From: [Clostridium] methylpentosum DSM 5476
GTDB taxonomy: Bacteria; Bacillota; Clostridia; Oscillospirales; Ruminococcaceae
NCBI GenBank assembly: GCA_000158655.1
Contig: EQ973344.1
Span: forward strand, 412,193-476,192
Reading direction: 5' to 3'
Length of the DNA: 64,000 nt
Both the position numbers and the translations under genes were made by a program. The notes beneath the pieces are model-generated. The model did not search any database. It saw only the letters and a program-made list of their open reading frames with translations, and was not told the origin of the DNA. This document shows positions 35,611 through 45,675 of the stretch, one piece after another (the stretch's first letter is position 1; every line of letters starts with the position of its first letter).

Positions 35611-36093
35611 TTGATTGACGAGGATGTTTCCCGGCGCACTATTGCGTTATCCATGCGGACGGGAAAGCTGACGGCCCGGGTGCTGGCCTATGCGCTCCGG
35701 GCGGCTGGCCGGAAGATACAAAAGGAACGCCGGGCCCACCAGACGCCCCACGGCAGGCAGTCCGTGAAAAAGCTCATGGCCCACGGCGCGGCCACGAACA
35801 GTATCGAGCTCACCGGGGCCCCAAAAGAATTTGACCGGGTGGCCCGGAAGTGGAACGTGGATTATGCCTTTTACAAGACCGGGCCGGACAAATATCTGCT
35901 GTTCTTCAAGTCCGGGCAGGCGGATGCAATCACAGCTTGTTTTGGGGAGTATTCCCGCCGGGTGCTGGATAAGGCAAAGACTGACCGCGTACCCATCCGG
36001 GAACAGCTCAGACGGGCCGCCGCCGAGATACTGCGCCAGCCCGCGCCCCAAAAGAAAGACCGCGTAAAGGAGGCCGCCCATGAGGACAGATAA
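35611..36093 (+). CDS. PcfB family protein (DUF3801)
   Basis: 160 residues with a TTG start behind AAAGGAGG. IALSMRTGKLTARVLAYALR at the N-terminus, HGRQSVKKLMAHGAATNSIEL, and FDRVARKWNVDYAFYKT are PcfB landmarks. PcfB is an accessory of the coupling protein in Gram-positive conjugation. Its last 14 bases overlap the VirD4 gene, so they are coupled. Confidence 0.87.
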   Translation: MIDEDVSRRTIALSMRTGKLTARVLAYALRAAGRKIQKERRAHQTPHGRQSVKKLMAHGAATNSIELTGAPKEFDRVARKWNVDYAFYKTGPDKYLLFFKSGQADAITACFGEYSRRVLDKAKTDRVPIREQLRRAAAEILRQPAPQKKDRVKEAAHEDR

Positions 36094-37921
36094 GCTGAAA
36101 AAGTACCTTTTGCCGAACCTCCCCTATCTGTTCATCGCGTGGGCCTGCCTGAAAGTGGGGACGGCCTACCGTCTGGCGGCGGGGGCGGATTTGGCCCACA
36201 AGCTGATGGGGATGGTGGCGGCCCTCGGCCCGGCCTTTGCCGACTTCGCGCCGGGGCTCAATCCTTTTGACTGGCTCGTTGGCATTGTGGGGGCCGTGGC
36301 GATCCGGCTGATTATCTACCAGAAAAGCAAAAAAGCCCAAAAATACCGCCGGGATGAAGAGTATGGTTCGGCCCGCTGGGGAACGGAAAAAGACATCAAG
36401 CCGTTCACCGACCCCAGGTTTGAGAACAACATCATTCTGACCGGGACGGAATTTCTCACCACCAATACCCGGCCCGCCGTCCCCGCCAACGCCCGGAACC
36501 TGAATTGCTGTGTTGTCGGTTCCTCCGGCTCCGGCAAGACCCGGTTCTGGCTTACGCCCCAGCTTTTGCAGGCCCATTCCTCCTATGTGGTGGTAGACCC
36601 AAAAGGCGGGGTGTTGGAGCAGGCGGGCTTTTTCCTGCAACGGAAAAAGGGATATAAAATCAAGGTTTTTAACAGCATTGATTTTTCCCGCTCTATGCAC
36701 TATAACCCGCTGGCCTATATCCGCAACGAGGCCGACATTCTGAAATTTGTCAATACCCTAATAGCAAACACCAAAGGCGAGGGCAAGGAGGGCGACCCGT
36801 TCTGGACGAAATCAGAAACGCTTTTATACTGCGCCCTTATCGCCTATATCATTTTCGAGGGCCCGGACGAGGACAAGAACATGAACACGCTGGTAGACAT
36901 GATTTCCGGTATGGAGGTCAAGGAGGATGATGACGATTTTATGAACGCGGTGGACTATATGTTCGCCGGGCTGGAAAAGCGCAAGCCGGACTGTTTTGCG
37001 GTCAAGCAGTACAAAAAGTACAAGCTGGCCAGCGGCAAGACTGCCCGCTCCATACTTATTTCATGCGGTGCGCGGCTGGCCCCATTTGACATCCCGCAAC
37101 TCCGGGAGATTATGAGCTATGACGAGATGGAGCTTGACAAGCTGGGGGACAGACGGACGGCGGCTTTCTTCATCATCAGCGATACCGACACCACCTACAA
37201 CTTTATTGTAGCTCTGGCGTTTTCGCAGATGTTCAATCTCTTGTGCGAAAGGGCGGACAACGTACACGGGGGCCGCCTGCCCCATCATGTGCGGGTGCTG
37301 TGGGACGAGGCCGCCAACACCGGGCAAGTGCCCAACCTCGAAAAGCTGGTGGCGGTCATCCGCTCCCGGGAGGTGAGCCTGACGCTGTTCTACCAGCAGT
37401 TGGCCCAATGTAAGGCCATCTACGACAAGAACGCCGAGACGATACTCGGCAACATGGACAGCGTGGTGTTCCTCGGGGGCCGGGAGGCCAGCACTATCAA
37501 GGAGATTTCCGAGAACTGGCTGGGCAAGGCCACCATCTCCATGCAGACCGAGGGCCGCTCCCGTGGGCAGTCGGAAAGCTACAACCAGAACACCCAACGG
37601 CTGGGCCGGGAGCTTATGACCCCCGCCGAGCTTGCCACCATGCCCGGCGACAGGTGCATCCTGCAACTGCGGGGCCTGCCGCCGTTCTACTCCCGGAAAT
37701 ACGATTTGAAACAGCACCCCAACTACCGATACACGGCGGAGGCGGACAAGAAGAAAAACGCCTTTTCGCTGGAGCGGCTTATCTGCCGCCGCATGAAAAA
37801 GCTCAATCCCAACGAGCAGTACACCGTGTACGAGGCGGACGTGCCGGACGGAACGCCCATAGACGAGGACGAGGACATCCTCAACTATGACGATTTGGAC
37901 GACCCGGACGCTTTTGTATAG
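36080..37921 (+). CDS. VirD4-like type IV coupling ATPase (CD1115 family)
   Basis: 613 residues. Two N-terminal membrane segments (about residues 10-30 and 52-75), Walker A GSSGSGKTRFWLTP near 148, Walker B VRVLWDEAANTG near 405, and MTPAELATMPGDRCILQLRG near the end. Drives relaxosome DNA into the transfer channel. Followed by the palindrome copy at 37922 with no gap. Confidence 0.94.
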   Translation: MRTDKLKKYLLPNLPYLFIAWACLKVGTAYRLAAGADLAHKLMGMVAALGPAFADFAPGLNPFDWLVGIVGAVAIRLIIYQKSKKAQKYRRDEEYGSARWGTEKDIKPFTDPRFENNIILTGTEFLTTNTRPAVPANARNLNCCVVGSSGSGKTRFWLTPQLLQAHSSYVVVDPKGGVLEQAGFFLQRKKGYKIKVFNSIDFSRSMHYNPLAYIRNEADILKFVNTLIANTKGEGKEGDPFWTKSETLLYCALIAYIIFEGPDEDKNMNTLVDMISGMEVKEDDDDFMNAVDYMFAGLEKRKPDCFAVKQYKKYKLASGKTARSILISCGARLAPFDIPQLREIMSYDEMELDKLGDRRTAAFFIISDTDTTYNFIVALAFSQMFNLLCERADNVHGGRLPHHVRVLWDEAANTGQVPNLEKLVAVIRSREVSLTLFYQQLAQCKAIYDKNAETILGNMDSVVFLGGREASTIKEISENWLGKATISMQTEGRSRGQSESYNQNTQRLGRELMTPAELATMPGDRCILQLRGLPPFYSRKYDLKQHPNYRYTAEADKKKNAFSLERLICRRMKKLNPNEQYTVYEADVPDGTPIDEDEDILNYDDLDDPDAFV

Positions 37922-38012
37922 CTTTGGGACATTTTGTCCCAAGGAGTAGCCAGCCGCCTACACCGGGCGGCTTTTCTTGTTCCCGGGAAAACCCGGAGAA
38001 ATGGAGGACTAT

Positions 38013-38225
38013 ATGGCATTTTTCGCATCCGCTATCACCACTTTGCAGACCCTTGTTATCGCGCTGGGCGCGGGCCTCGGCGTTTGGGGCGTTGTCAATC
38101 TGCTGGAGGGCTACGGCTCGGACAACCCCGGCTCCAAAAGCCAGGGCATGAAACAGCTCATGGCGGGCGGCGGCATCATCGTCATCGGCACGACCCTCAT
38201 CCCGCTGCTGTCGGGGCTGTTTTAA
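38013..38225 (+). CDS. Maff2 family mobile element protein
   Basis: 70 residues, start chosen behind GGAGG at 38003. Two hydrophobic segments: FASAITTLQTLVIALGAGLG and LMAGGGIIVIGTTLIPLLSGL, with LEGYGSDNPGSKSQGMKQ between. Small VirB2-like membrane component of Tn1549-type transfer systems. Confidence 0.87.
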   Translation: MAFFASAITTLQTLVIALGAGLGVWGVVNLLEGYGSDNPGSKSQGMKQLMAGGGIIVIGTTLIPLLSGLF

Positions 38226-38237
38226 GGGCGGCGGCTT

Positions 38238-39104
38238 ATGGACTTTCTCACCGACTGGCTCACGGACTGGCTGAAAGAGCTGCTGATTGGCGGCATCATG
38301 GGGAACCTTGAGGGGCTCTTTGATACCGTCAATGCCCAGGTCGGAGAGATTGCGGTGCAGGTAGGGACGACCCCGGCGGCATGGAACGCCGGGGTTTTCT
38401 CCCTTATCCGCCAGCTTTCCGAGACGGTGATTTTACCCATCGCCGGGCTGGTGCTGACCTTTGTAGCCACCTATGAGCTCATCCAGATGCTCCTTGAAAA
38501 AAACAATATGCACGAAGTAGACGTGGCGAACCTCTATAAATGGATGTTCAAGACCGCGTGTGCGGTGCTGATACTTTCCAACACGTTCAATATCGTGATG
38601 GCCGTCTTTGACGTGTCGCAGAGCGTGATTTCCCGCTCTGCCGGGCTGATACAGGGCTCCACGGCAGTCTCCCCGGATATGCTGAACGACCTCCAGACCA
38701 CGCTGGAGGGGATGGATTTGGGCCCGCTTTTGGGGCTGTGGCTCCAGTCCTCGGTCATCGGGCTCACCATGCAGGCGCTGGGCATCATCATTTTCGTGCT
38801 GGTGTACGGAAGAATGATTGAAATATATCTGCTGACCAGCCTTGCGCCCATCCCCGTTGCCACCCTCTCCAACCGGGAGGTGGGCGGCATGGGCCAGAAC
38901 TACTTAAAATCCCTTTTTGCCGTGGGCTTTCAAGGGATGCTGATTTTAGTCTGTGTCGGCATCTATGCGGTGCTGGTGCAGGGCATCGCCGCCGGGGGCG
39001 ACCCCATCGGCGCGATATGGGGAACCGTGGGCTATACGGTGCTCCTTTGCTTCATGCTGTTCAAGACCGGGACAATCGCCCGGAGCATCTTCGGGGCCCA
39101 CTGA
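38238..39104 (+). CDS. VirB6/TrbL-like conjugal transfer membrane protein (CD1112 family)
   Basis: 288 residues with about six membrane segments. MDFLTDWLTDWLKELLIGGI at the start, VILPIAGLVLTFVATYELIQ, IIIFVLVYGRMIEIYLLTSL and FQGMLILVCVGIYAVLVQGI. Forms part of the inner-membrane channel. Thirteen bases after the Maff2 stop; a palindrome copy follows at 39115. Confidence 0.9.
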   Translation: MDFLTDWLTDWLKELLIGGIMGNLEGLFDTVNAQVGEIAVQVGTTPAAWNAGVFSLIRQLSETVILPIAGLVLTFVATYELIQMLLEKNNMHEVDVANLYKWMFKTACAVLILSNTFNIVMAVFDVSQSVISRSAGLIQGSTAVSPDMLNDLQTTLEGMDLGPLLGLWLQSSVIGLTMQALGIIIFVLVYGRMIEIYLLTSLAPIPVATLSNREVGGMGQNYLKSLFAVGFQGMLILVCVGIYAVLVQGIAAGGDPIGAIWGTVGYTVLLCFMLFKTGTIARSIFGAH

Positions 39105-39157
39105 TTTAGCGGCACTTCGGGACATTTTGTCCCAAAGTCCGGGAAAGGAGGCCGGAT

Positions 39158-39931
39158 ATGCCGAGACGGTACAAGCTGGGCCCGGAGGGTGAGATGCGCC
39201 GGGCATGGGGCGGAAAGCTCCCGGAGGAATTTGACCAGCGGGATATGCTGGCGTTCATGGCTGAAACCGACCTGCAACTGCATGGGGCGGTATCAGCGGA
39301 AACACTGTCCGCGATACACGCGGCAGGCTACGACTATGAGGGCGGGGCGGTCATCCCCCGGCCCGGAAAGGAGGAAGAAGATTTGAGCAACGACGTATTA
39401 CTTACCCCGGAGCAGATTGCCGCCGAGGAGCGCCGCTGGCTGTTCGAGTCTCCCATTGCGGAGCTGGCCGAGGTCAAGGGCGTTACCATTGACGAAGCGG
39501 TAAAGATGCGGACGGACGCTGTTCTGCAGGAGGCTGTCATCCCCATCGAGGTGTCGGTGCGGCCCATTGAGCCCCAGGGCAAGCTGATTGGCTTTGCCAG
39601 CGTCAACTTCGGCGGCGTGGTGGTGGACGATTTCAAGGTGGTGAACGGGCAGAACGGCATTTTCTTAGGTGCGCCCTCAAAACCCGACCCCACCAGCAGG
39701 ACGGGCTACCGGGCCACGGTGCGTATCAATGACCGGGCCACCCAGGAGCGGCTGAACGCGGCGGGGGTGGAGGCGTACCATTCGGCGGTTGAGAAACTTA
39801 TCGCCCGGGCCGAGGCGGTGCGCCCCGCGCCCATTCGGGAGCAGATGGATAAGGCGGGAAAGGAGGCCGCGCAGAAAAATGCCGCCCGCCCCGCCCCGGC
39901 AAAGGGAAAGGAGGGACGGGATGCCAGATAG
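39158..39931 (+). CDS. SpoVG-domain protein of conjugative elements
   Basis: 257 residues behind AAAGGAGG. The N-terminal half is helical (PEEFDQRDMLAFMAETDLQL). Residues about 128-195 form a SpoVG fold: VSVRPIEPQGKLIGFASV, GGVVVDDFKVVNGQNGIFLG and RATVRINDRATQERL. The tail is alanine and lysine rich. SpoVG domains bind nucleic acid. Overlaps the next gene by 11 bases. Confidence 0.82.
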   Translation: MPRRYKLGPEGEMRRAWGGKLPEEFDQRDMLAFMAETDLQLHGAVSAETLSAIHAAGYDYEGGAVIPRPGKEEEDLSNDVLLTPEQIAAEERRWLFESPIAELAEVKGVTIDEAVKMRTDAVLQEAVIPIEVSVRPIEPQGKLIGFASVNFGGVVVDDFKVVNGQNGIFLGAPSKPDPTSRTGYRATVRINDRATQERLNAAGVEAYHSAVEKLIARAEAVRPAPIREQMDKAGKEAAQKNAARPAPAKGKEGRDAR

Positions 39932-40715
39932 CCCGGCTTTGGGACAAAATGTCCCAAACCTTAACCCGGAACCCTCCGGGCTCTACCTTATGGACGGCAT
40001 CGCGGGCCTGCGTTCCCTCCCGGAGCACTCGGTAGATATGCTGCTGACCGACCCGCCCTACGGCACGACCCGCAACTATTGGGACGTGCCTTTGCCGCTC
40101 CCGGAGCTGTGGGAGGCGGTGCGCTGGGCGGTCAAGCCCTCCGGGGCGGTGCTGTTCTTCGCGCAGTGCCCTTATGACAAGGTGCTGGGCGCGTCCAACC
40201 TCTCCATGCTCCGCTATGAATGGGTGTGGTATAAAAGCCGCTGTACGGGATTTCTCAACGCCCGCCGCGCCCCGCTGAAAAAGACGGAGAATATTTTGGT
40301 GTTCTATCGGCGGCTCCCCCTCTACAACCCGCAGTTTGAACAGGGCAAGCCCTACAAAAAGATTGCGTCCCAGCGTGACCAGAGCCCCAACTACGGAAAG
40401 TTCGTCCGCTCCGGGAGCGGCTCGGAGGACGGGCGGCGGTTCCCGGGGAACCTGCTTTCGTTCCAGACCGTGGCCCATACCGTCCACCCCACGCAGAAGC
40501 CCGTGGAGCTGTGCGAGTATCTGATAAAGACCTACACCGCCCCCGGCGAGGTGGTGGCGGACATCTGCGCGGGCTCCGGCACGACGGCCATCGCCGCACT
40601 GAACACGGGCCGGGAATTTATCTGCTTTGAGACGGCCCCGGCCTTTTACGGCCCGGCCACGGAGCGCATCACCCAGGCGCGGGCGGCTGTGGCCGCTGGC
40701 GGAAAGGGGGTGTGA
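39921..40715 (+). CDS. Site-specific DNA methyltransferase, DPPY type
   Basis: 264 residues from ATG at 39921 behind GGAGGGACGGG. The catalytic LLTDPPYGTTRNYW is near residue 44, and the SAM-binding VADICAGSGTTAIAALN near residue 212, giving the DPPY-first order of beta-class N4-cytosine/N6-adenine methyltransferases. HPTQKPVELCEYLIK precedes the latter. A palindrome copy at 39937 encodes LGQNVPN in its N-terminus. No cognate restriction enzyme is near, so it likely protects the element or marks it. Confidence 0.87.
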   Translation: MPDSPALGQNVPNLNPEPSGLYLMDGIAGLRSLPEHSVDMLLTDPPYGTTRNYWDVPLPLPELWEAVRWAVKPSGAVLFFAQCPYDKVLGASNLSMLRYEWVWYKSRCTGFLNARRAPLKKTENILVFYRRLPLYNPQFEQGKPYKKIASQRDQSPNYGKFVRSGSGSEDGRRFPGNLLSFQTVAHTVHPTQKPVELCEYLIKTYTAPGEVVADICAGSGTTAIAALNTGREFICFETAPAFYGPATERITQARAAVAAGGKGV

Positions 40716-41281
40716 CTATCGGTAAATATAACGTGATATACGCCGACCCGCCGTGGCGGTACGCCCAAAAGGGCCTGCAAGGTGCGGCGGAGCGGCACTA
40801 CCCCACAATGGGGATTGAGGAATTATGCGCGTTGCCCGTGGCGGATTTGGCGGCCCCGGACAGCGTTCTTTTTCTGTGGGCCACGTTCCCCCAGCTCCCG
40901 GAGGCCCTGCGGCTCATCAAGGCGTGGGGCTTCCAGTATAAGTCCGTGGGCTTTGTCTGGCTGAAAAAGAACAAAAAGGCGGACAGTTGGTTTTACGGGC
41001 TGGGCTTTTGGACGCGGGCCAATGCGGAGGTGTGCCTGCTGGCGACCCGTGGGCATCCCCAGCGAAAGGCCCCCAACGTCCACCAGTTCATCATCTCCCC
41101 TATCGAGGGCCACAGCAAAAAGCCGGACGAGGCCCGGGAGAAAATCGTGGCCCTTATGGGGGACGTTCCCCGGGTGGAGCTGTTCGCCCGCCAGACGGCC
41201 CCCGGCTGGGACGTGTGGGGGAACGAGGTGGAACCCACCGAGGGACTTCGGGACATTTTGTCCCAAAGAAAGGAGGCTTGA
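40712..41281 (+). CDS. MT-A70 family adenine methyltransferase
   Basis: 189 residues from a GTG start overlapping the previous stop (GTGTGA). VIYADPPWRYAQKG near residue 8 has the DPPW motif, then LFLWATFPQLPEAL and FGFWTRANAEVCLLATRG. These N6-adenine methyltransferases are common orphan enzymes of mobile elements. A palindrome copy at 41246 encodes its C-terminal RDILSQ. Confidence 0.88.
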   Translation: MTIGKYNVIYADPPWRYAQKGLQGAAERHYPTMGIEELCALPVADLAAPDSVLFLWATFPQLPEALRLIKAWGFQYKSVGFVWLKKNKKADSWFYGLGFWTRANAEVCLLATRGHPQRKAPNVHQFIISPIEGHSKKPDEAREKIVALMGDVPRVELFARQTAPGWDVWGNEVEPTEGLRDILSQRKEA

Positions 41282-41282
41282 A

Positions 41283-41663
41283 ATGCCCTATGTGAATGTA
41301 CCTAACGACTTATCCAAAATCAAGACGAAAATCGCTTTCAATCTGACGAAACGCCAGCTTGTGTGCTTTGGCGGCGCGGCCCTTGTGGGAGTCCCCTCCT
41401 ACCTGCTGGCCCGGAATACCTTTGGGAACACGGCGGCGCTTTTTTTGATGCTGGGCATCATGCTCCCGGCGTTCCTGCTGGCGATGTATGAGAAAGACGG
41501 CCTGCCGCTGGAAAAGGTGGTGAAGAACATCATCCGGGCCAAGTACCTGCGGCCCGGGGTGAGGCCCTACAAGACCGGGAATATCTACGCGCCCTTTACC
41601 GGGCAGGACGGGGCGGGAAAGGAGGCAGTGAATGGAAAACCGAACAAGCAGGCGAAAAAATAA
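41283..41663 (+). CDS. PrgI family transfer protein
   Basis: 126 residues behind AAAGGAGG. PYVNVPNDLSKIKTKIAFNL, then LTKRQLVCFGGAALVGVPSY and FLMLGIMLPAFLLAMYEK, two membrane segments; matches PrgI (VirB3-like). Overlaps the VirB4 gene by 32 bases. Confidence 0.88.
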   Translation: MPYVNVPNDLSKIKTKIAFNLTKRQLVCFGGAALVGVPSYLLARNTFGNTAALFLMLGIMLPAFLLAMYEKDGLPLEKVVKNIIRAKYLRPGVRPYKTGNIYAPFTGQDGAGKEAVNGKPNKQAKK

Positions 41664-43974
41664 GGCGGCCTTATCCGCCCAGCAGTCCATCCCCTATGTG
41701 GCGATGCACCCGGACGGGGTGTGCCAGCTCCCCGGCGGGCTCTACACAAAGACCGTGGAATATGAGGACATCAACTATTCCGTGGCATCCACCGAGGATC
41801 AGTCCGCGATTTTCAGCGGGTGGAGCTCGTTCCTCAACTACTTCGACAGCGCGCTCCCCGTCCAGCTCTCCTTTATCAACCGCCGCTCCCACTCCACCAG
41901 CCGCTACCATGTGAACATCCCCGCCCAGGCGGACGATTTTGACAGCATCCGGGGCGAGTTCGTGGGGATGCTGAAACGCCAGATTGCCCGCTCCAACAAC
42001 GGGATTGAACGCTCCAAATATATCACCTTTGGCGTGCCCGCCGAAGGCATCGCCTCCGCCCGGCCCCGGCTTGACCGGGTGGAGGCGGACGTGATGGGCA
42101 ACCTCCACCGGCTGGGCGTTCCCTCGTCTGCGCTGGACGGACGGGAGCGGCTGGCCCTCCTGCATGGGCAGATGCACCCCGGACGGCGGGAGCCGTTCCG
42201 CTTTTCGTGGGCGGACATTTCCAGGACGGGGATGGGGACAAAGGACTTTATCACCCCCAGCGGCGGCTTTGACTTCCGGGGCTCCCGGTTCTTCCGGGTG
42301 GGCGGCTTTTGGGGCGCGGCGTCCTATCTTCAGATTTTGGCGTCCGAGCTCTCTGACCGCCTTTTGCGGGAAATTCTGGAGCTGGACGCGGAGCTCACCG
42401 TCACCATGCACATCCAGACCGTTGACCAGTTAAAGGCGATAAAGACCATCAAGGGGAAAATCTCGGACATTGACAAGATGAAAGTGGAGGAACAGAAAAA
42501 GGCCGTCCGCGCCGGGTACGACATGGACATACTTCCCCCCGACCTTATCACCTTTTCCAAGGACGCGGCGGAGCTCTTGGGGGATTTGCAGTCAAGAAAT
42601 GAGCGGATGTTCCTTTTGACATTCACCGTCATCAACCTCGCCCCCACCCGCCAGCGGCTGGAAAATGACGTGTTCACCGTCTCCGGCATCGCGCAGAAAT
42701 ACAACTGCGCCTTAAAGCGGCTGGACTGGCAGCAGGAGCAGGGCTTTATGTCCTCGCTGGCCCTCGGCTATAACGAGGTGCAGATACAGCGGGGCATGAC
42801 CACCAGCTCCACGGCGATTTTCATTCCCTTTATGACGCGGGAGCTCCGCATGGGCGGGCAGGCCCTCTACTACGGCATGAACGCGCTTTCCCACAATGTC
42901 ATCATGGCTGACCGGAAAAAGCTGAAATCCGCCAATGGGATGTATCTTGGCTCCACGGGCTCCGGCAAGAGCTTTGCCGCCAAGCGGGAATTGATAAACG
43001 TCTTTCTTGCCACAAGCGACCGCATCGTTATCGTTGACCCGATGGGGGAATATTCCCCGCTGGTGCGGCGGCTGGGCGGGCAGGTCATTGAGATTGCCCC
43101 GGACAGCCCCCACCATATCAACCCGATGGATATTGAAATTGGTTTGAATGACGAGGACAGCCCCCTTTCCATGAAAGCGGATTTTCTGCTTTCCCTCTGT
43201 GAGCTGGTGGTAGGCGGCAAGGACGGCCTGCAACCTATTGAAAAGACCGTGATTGACCGCTGTGTGCGGCTGGTGTACCGGGAGCTTGCGCTGGGGCTGG
43301 AGGGCGCAAAGATGCCTTTGCTCCAGAGCTTGTACGAGGAATTACTCAAACAGCCGGAGCCGGAGGCGAAACGTGTGGCGACTGCGCTGGAGCTCTACTG
43401 TACGGGCTCCCTCAATCTGTTCAACCACCCGACCAACGTGGACTTGAGCTCCCGGGTGGTGTGCATCGTGCTGAAAGGGCTGGGGGAGAACCTCCGCAAG
43501 ATTGCGATGCACGTCACCAACGAGTTTGTCACCTCGGCGGTGCATACCAACTACCAGAACGGGGCGGCGACATGGTGCTACTTTGACGAGTTCCACATCC
43601 TCCTGCGCGACCCGCTGACCGCCAGCTACTTTGTGGCGGTGTGGAAGATGCTCCGCAAAAAGGGCTGTGTGCCCTCGGCCCTCACGCAGAACGTGAAAGA
43701 CCTTTTGGCCAGCCGGGAAATCGAGAACATACTGGATAACACCGATTTTCTTGTTCTGCTCTCCCAGGCCCAAAGCGACCGGGCGATTATCGCAAAACAG
43801 CTCGGCATTTCCGAGCACCAGCTTTCCTATATCACCCACAGCAATTCCGGCGAGGGCCTGCTGTTCTATGGGAATGTGACTATCCCCTTTGTTGACCGTT
43901 TCCCCAAGGGTGAGATTTACAACCTGCTCACCACCCGCCCGGAGGACATAGCCAATGACCAGAGGAACGAATAA
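41632..43974 (+). CDS. VirB4-like conjugal transfer ATPase (CD1110 family)
   Basis: 780 residues. N-terminal VirB4 domain (YVAMHPDGVCQLPGGLYTKT, NRRSHSTSRYHVNIPAQADD), Walker A YLGSTGSGKSFAAKREL near residue 440, Walker B WCYFDEFHILLRD near 650. Powers assembly and substrate movement of the transfer channel. The longest transfer gene, overlapping the next one by 20 bases. Confidence 0.95.
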   Translation: MENRTSRRKNKAALSAQQSIPYVAMHPDGVCQLPGGLYTKTVEYEDINYSVASTEDQSAIFSGWSSFLNYFDSALPVQLSFINRRSHSTSRYHVNIPAQADDFDSIRGEFVGMLKRQIARSNNGIERSKYITFGVPAEGIASARPRLDRVEADVMGNLHRLGVPSSALDGRERLALLHGQMHPGRREPFRFSWADISRTGMGTKDFITPSGGFDFRGSRFFRVGGFWGAASYLQILASELSDRLLREILELDAELTVTMHIQTVDQLKAIKTIKGKISDIDKMKVEEQKKAVRAGYDMDILPPDLITFSKDAAELLGDLQSRNERMFLLTFTVINLAPTRQRLENDVFTVSGIAQKYNCALKRLDWQQEQGFMSSLALGYNEVQIQRGMTTSSTAIFIPFMTRELRMGGQALYYGMNALSHNVIMADRKKLKSANGMYLGSTGSGKSFAAKRELINVFLATSDRIVIVDPMGEYSPLVRRLGGQVIEIAPDSPHHINPMDIEIGLNDEDSPLSMKADFLLSLCELVVGGKDGLQPIEKTVIDRCVRLVYRELALGLEGAKMPLLQSLYEELLKQPEPEAKRVATALELYCTGSLNLFNHPTNVDLSSRVVCIVLKGLGENLRKIAMHVTNEFVTSAVHTNYQNGAATWCYFDEFHILLRDPLTASYFVAVWKMLRKKGCVPSALTQNVKDLLASREIENILDNTDFLVLLSQAQSDRAIIAKQLGISEHQLSYITHSNSGEGLLFYGNVTIPFVDRFPKGEIYNLLTTRPEDIANDQRNE

Positions 43975-45661
43975 CGCCGGGCCCGCCGGGGACAAAGGCA
44001 CTTCGGGACAAAATGTCCCAAAGTCCCCGAAGGGGCCCAAAACCAAAAAATCGAAATTCCGCATGGAAAGCGAACAAGAGAAAATCAGCAAGTCCAAGCT
44101 CCGCATGGAGACGCGGGAGGACAAGCTGAACCGGGCCCGGAAGAAGCTGGATGGCAAAAAGCCCCCCAAACCCCGGGGCCCGGTGCGCCGGGTGCTGGGG
44201 GCCGCCGGGTGGAGCGCACACGGCTTTGTGCATGGCAAGGTCTACGAGGTGGAGCATGAAAACGTGGGAACCGAGGGGGCCCACCGCTCCGAGCTTGTGG
44301 GCGAGGCTGTCCTCCGGCATGGGACGCGGTACGCAAAAAAGCGTATCCGGGAGCACCCGGCCCGGGCCGTCCATAAGGCCGAGGCGCAGTACATCAAGGC
44401 CCGGGCGGACTACCAGTTCCGCATGGCCACCCAGGAGAACCCGGAGCTTGCCAAAAATGCAGTTACCCGCTACTGGCACAAGCAAAAGCTGAAAAAGCAG
44501 TATGCCAAACAAGCGCGGCAGGCGGCGAAACAGACCGCGAAACAAGGGGCCAAGGCCGCCGGGAAAACTGCCGCCGCCACGGAAAAGCTGGCGGAGCGGG
44601 CCGTGGCTTTCGTGAAACGGCATCCCGTGGGGGCGCTTATCGCGCTGGCCTGCGTGGTGCTCGTTTTATCCCTCCAGTCCTGCGCGTCCTCCCTTATCAC
44701 TTTGGGGAACGCCGCCGCAGGCGCGGTTGGGGCCACCACCTACCCCGCCCAGGACGGGGATATGCTGGGGGCCGAGGCCGCTTATTGTTCGCTGGAGGCG
44801 GAGCTCCGGCATTATCTGGATACTTACGAAAGTACCCATGACTATGACGAGTACCATTTTGATTTAGACGCTATTGAGCACGACCCCTATGTGCTGATTT
44901 CCTTATTGAGCGCATGGCATGAGGGCGAGTGGACGCTGGCGGATGTCCAGCCTACGTTGCGGATGCTCTTTGACCGCCAGTACACGCTGACAGAGAACGT
45001 GGTAAAGGAGCGGCGGTACTACATCGAAACGGATACATGGACGGACGAGGACGGCAATACCCACACCGACAGCTACCGGGTGTATTACGATTACTACATC
45101 TGTACTGTGACACTGGATAACTTCAACCTTTCCCATCTCCCTATTTACATCATGGGGGAGGACAAGGTTTCCCGGTATTCCCTCTACATGGCTACGCTGG
45201 GGAACCGCCCCGACCTCTTTCCCGGCTCGTCCTATGTGGGGAAATACACCAGCCCGCCGGAAGGCTACGAAGTGCCGGGGGAATATCTGGACGATGAAAC
45301 ATTCGCGGCGATGCTCTCCGAGGCCGAGAAATACCTCGGTTATCCCTATGTATGGGGCGGGAGCTCCCCGGCCACGTCCTTTGACTGCTCCGGCTTTGTT
45401 TCGTGGGTAGTCAATCATTCCGGCTGGAACGTGGGGCGGCTGGGGGCCCAGGGGCTCTACAACATCTGCACCCGCACCAGCTCCCCCCGCCCCGGCGACC
45501 TTGTTTTCTTCAAGGGAACCTATGACACCCCGGGAGTCTCCCACTGTGGCATCTATGTGGGGGACGGGATGATGCTGCACTGTGGCGACCCTATCAGCTA
45601 CGCCAACTTAAACAGCAGTTACTGGCAGGCCCACTTCTACGCCTACGGGCGTTTACCATGA
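43955..45661 (+). CDS. NlpC/P60 transfer hydrolase (CD1108 family)
   Basis: 568 residues. A charged N-terminal region with a palindrome copy at 44001 (GQNVPKSPK), a single membrane segment near residues 225-245, a middle domain, and a C-terminal NlpC/P60 domain (about 450-568): YPYVWGGSSPATSFDCSGFVSW with the catalytic cysteine, VSHCGIYVGDGMMLHCGDP with the histidine. Opens peptidoglycan for the mating channel. Overlaps virB4. Confidence 0.9.
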   Translation: MTRGTNNAGPAGDKGTSGQNVPKSPKGPKTKKSKFRMESEQEKISKSKLRMETREDKLNRARKKLDGKKPPKPRGPVRRVLGAAGWSAHGFVHGKVYEVEHENVGTEGAHRSELVGEAVLRHGTRYAKKRIREHPARAVHKAEAQYIKARADYQFRMATQENPELAKNAVTRYWHKQKLKKQYAKQARQAAKQTAKQGAKAAGKTAAATEKLAERAVAFVKRHPVGALIALACVVLVLSLQSCASSLITLGNAAAGAVGATTYPAQDGDMLGAEAAYCSLEAELRHYLDTYESTHDYDEYHFDLDAIEHDPYVLISLLSAWHEGEWTLADVQPTLRMLFDRQYTLTENVVKERRYYIETDTWTDEDGNTHTDSYRVYYDYYICTVTLDNFNLSHLPIYIMGEDKVSRYSLYMATLGNRPDLFPGSSYVGKYTSPPEGYEVPGEYLDDETFAAMLSEAEKYLGYPYVWGGSSPATSFDCSGFVSWVVNHSGWNVGRLGAQGLYNICTRTSSPRPGDLVFFKGTYDTPGVSHCGIYVGDGMMLHCGDPISYANLNSSYWQAHFYAYGRLP

Positions 45662-45675
45662 AAAGGAGGTTTTCA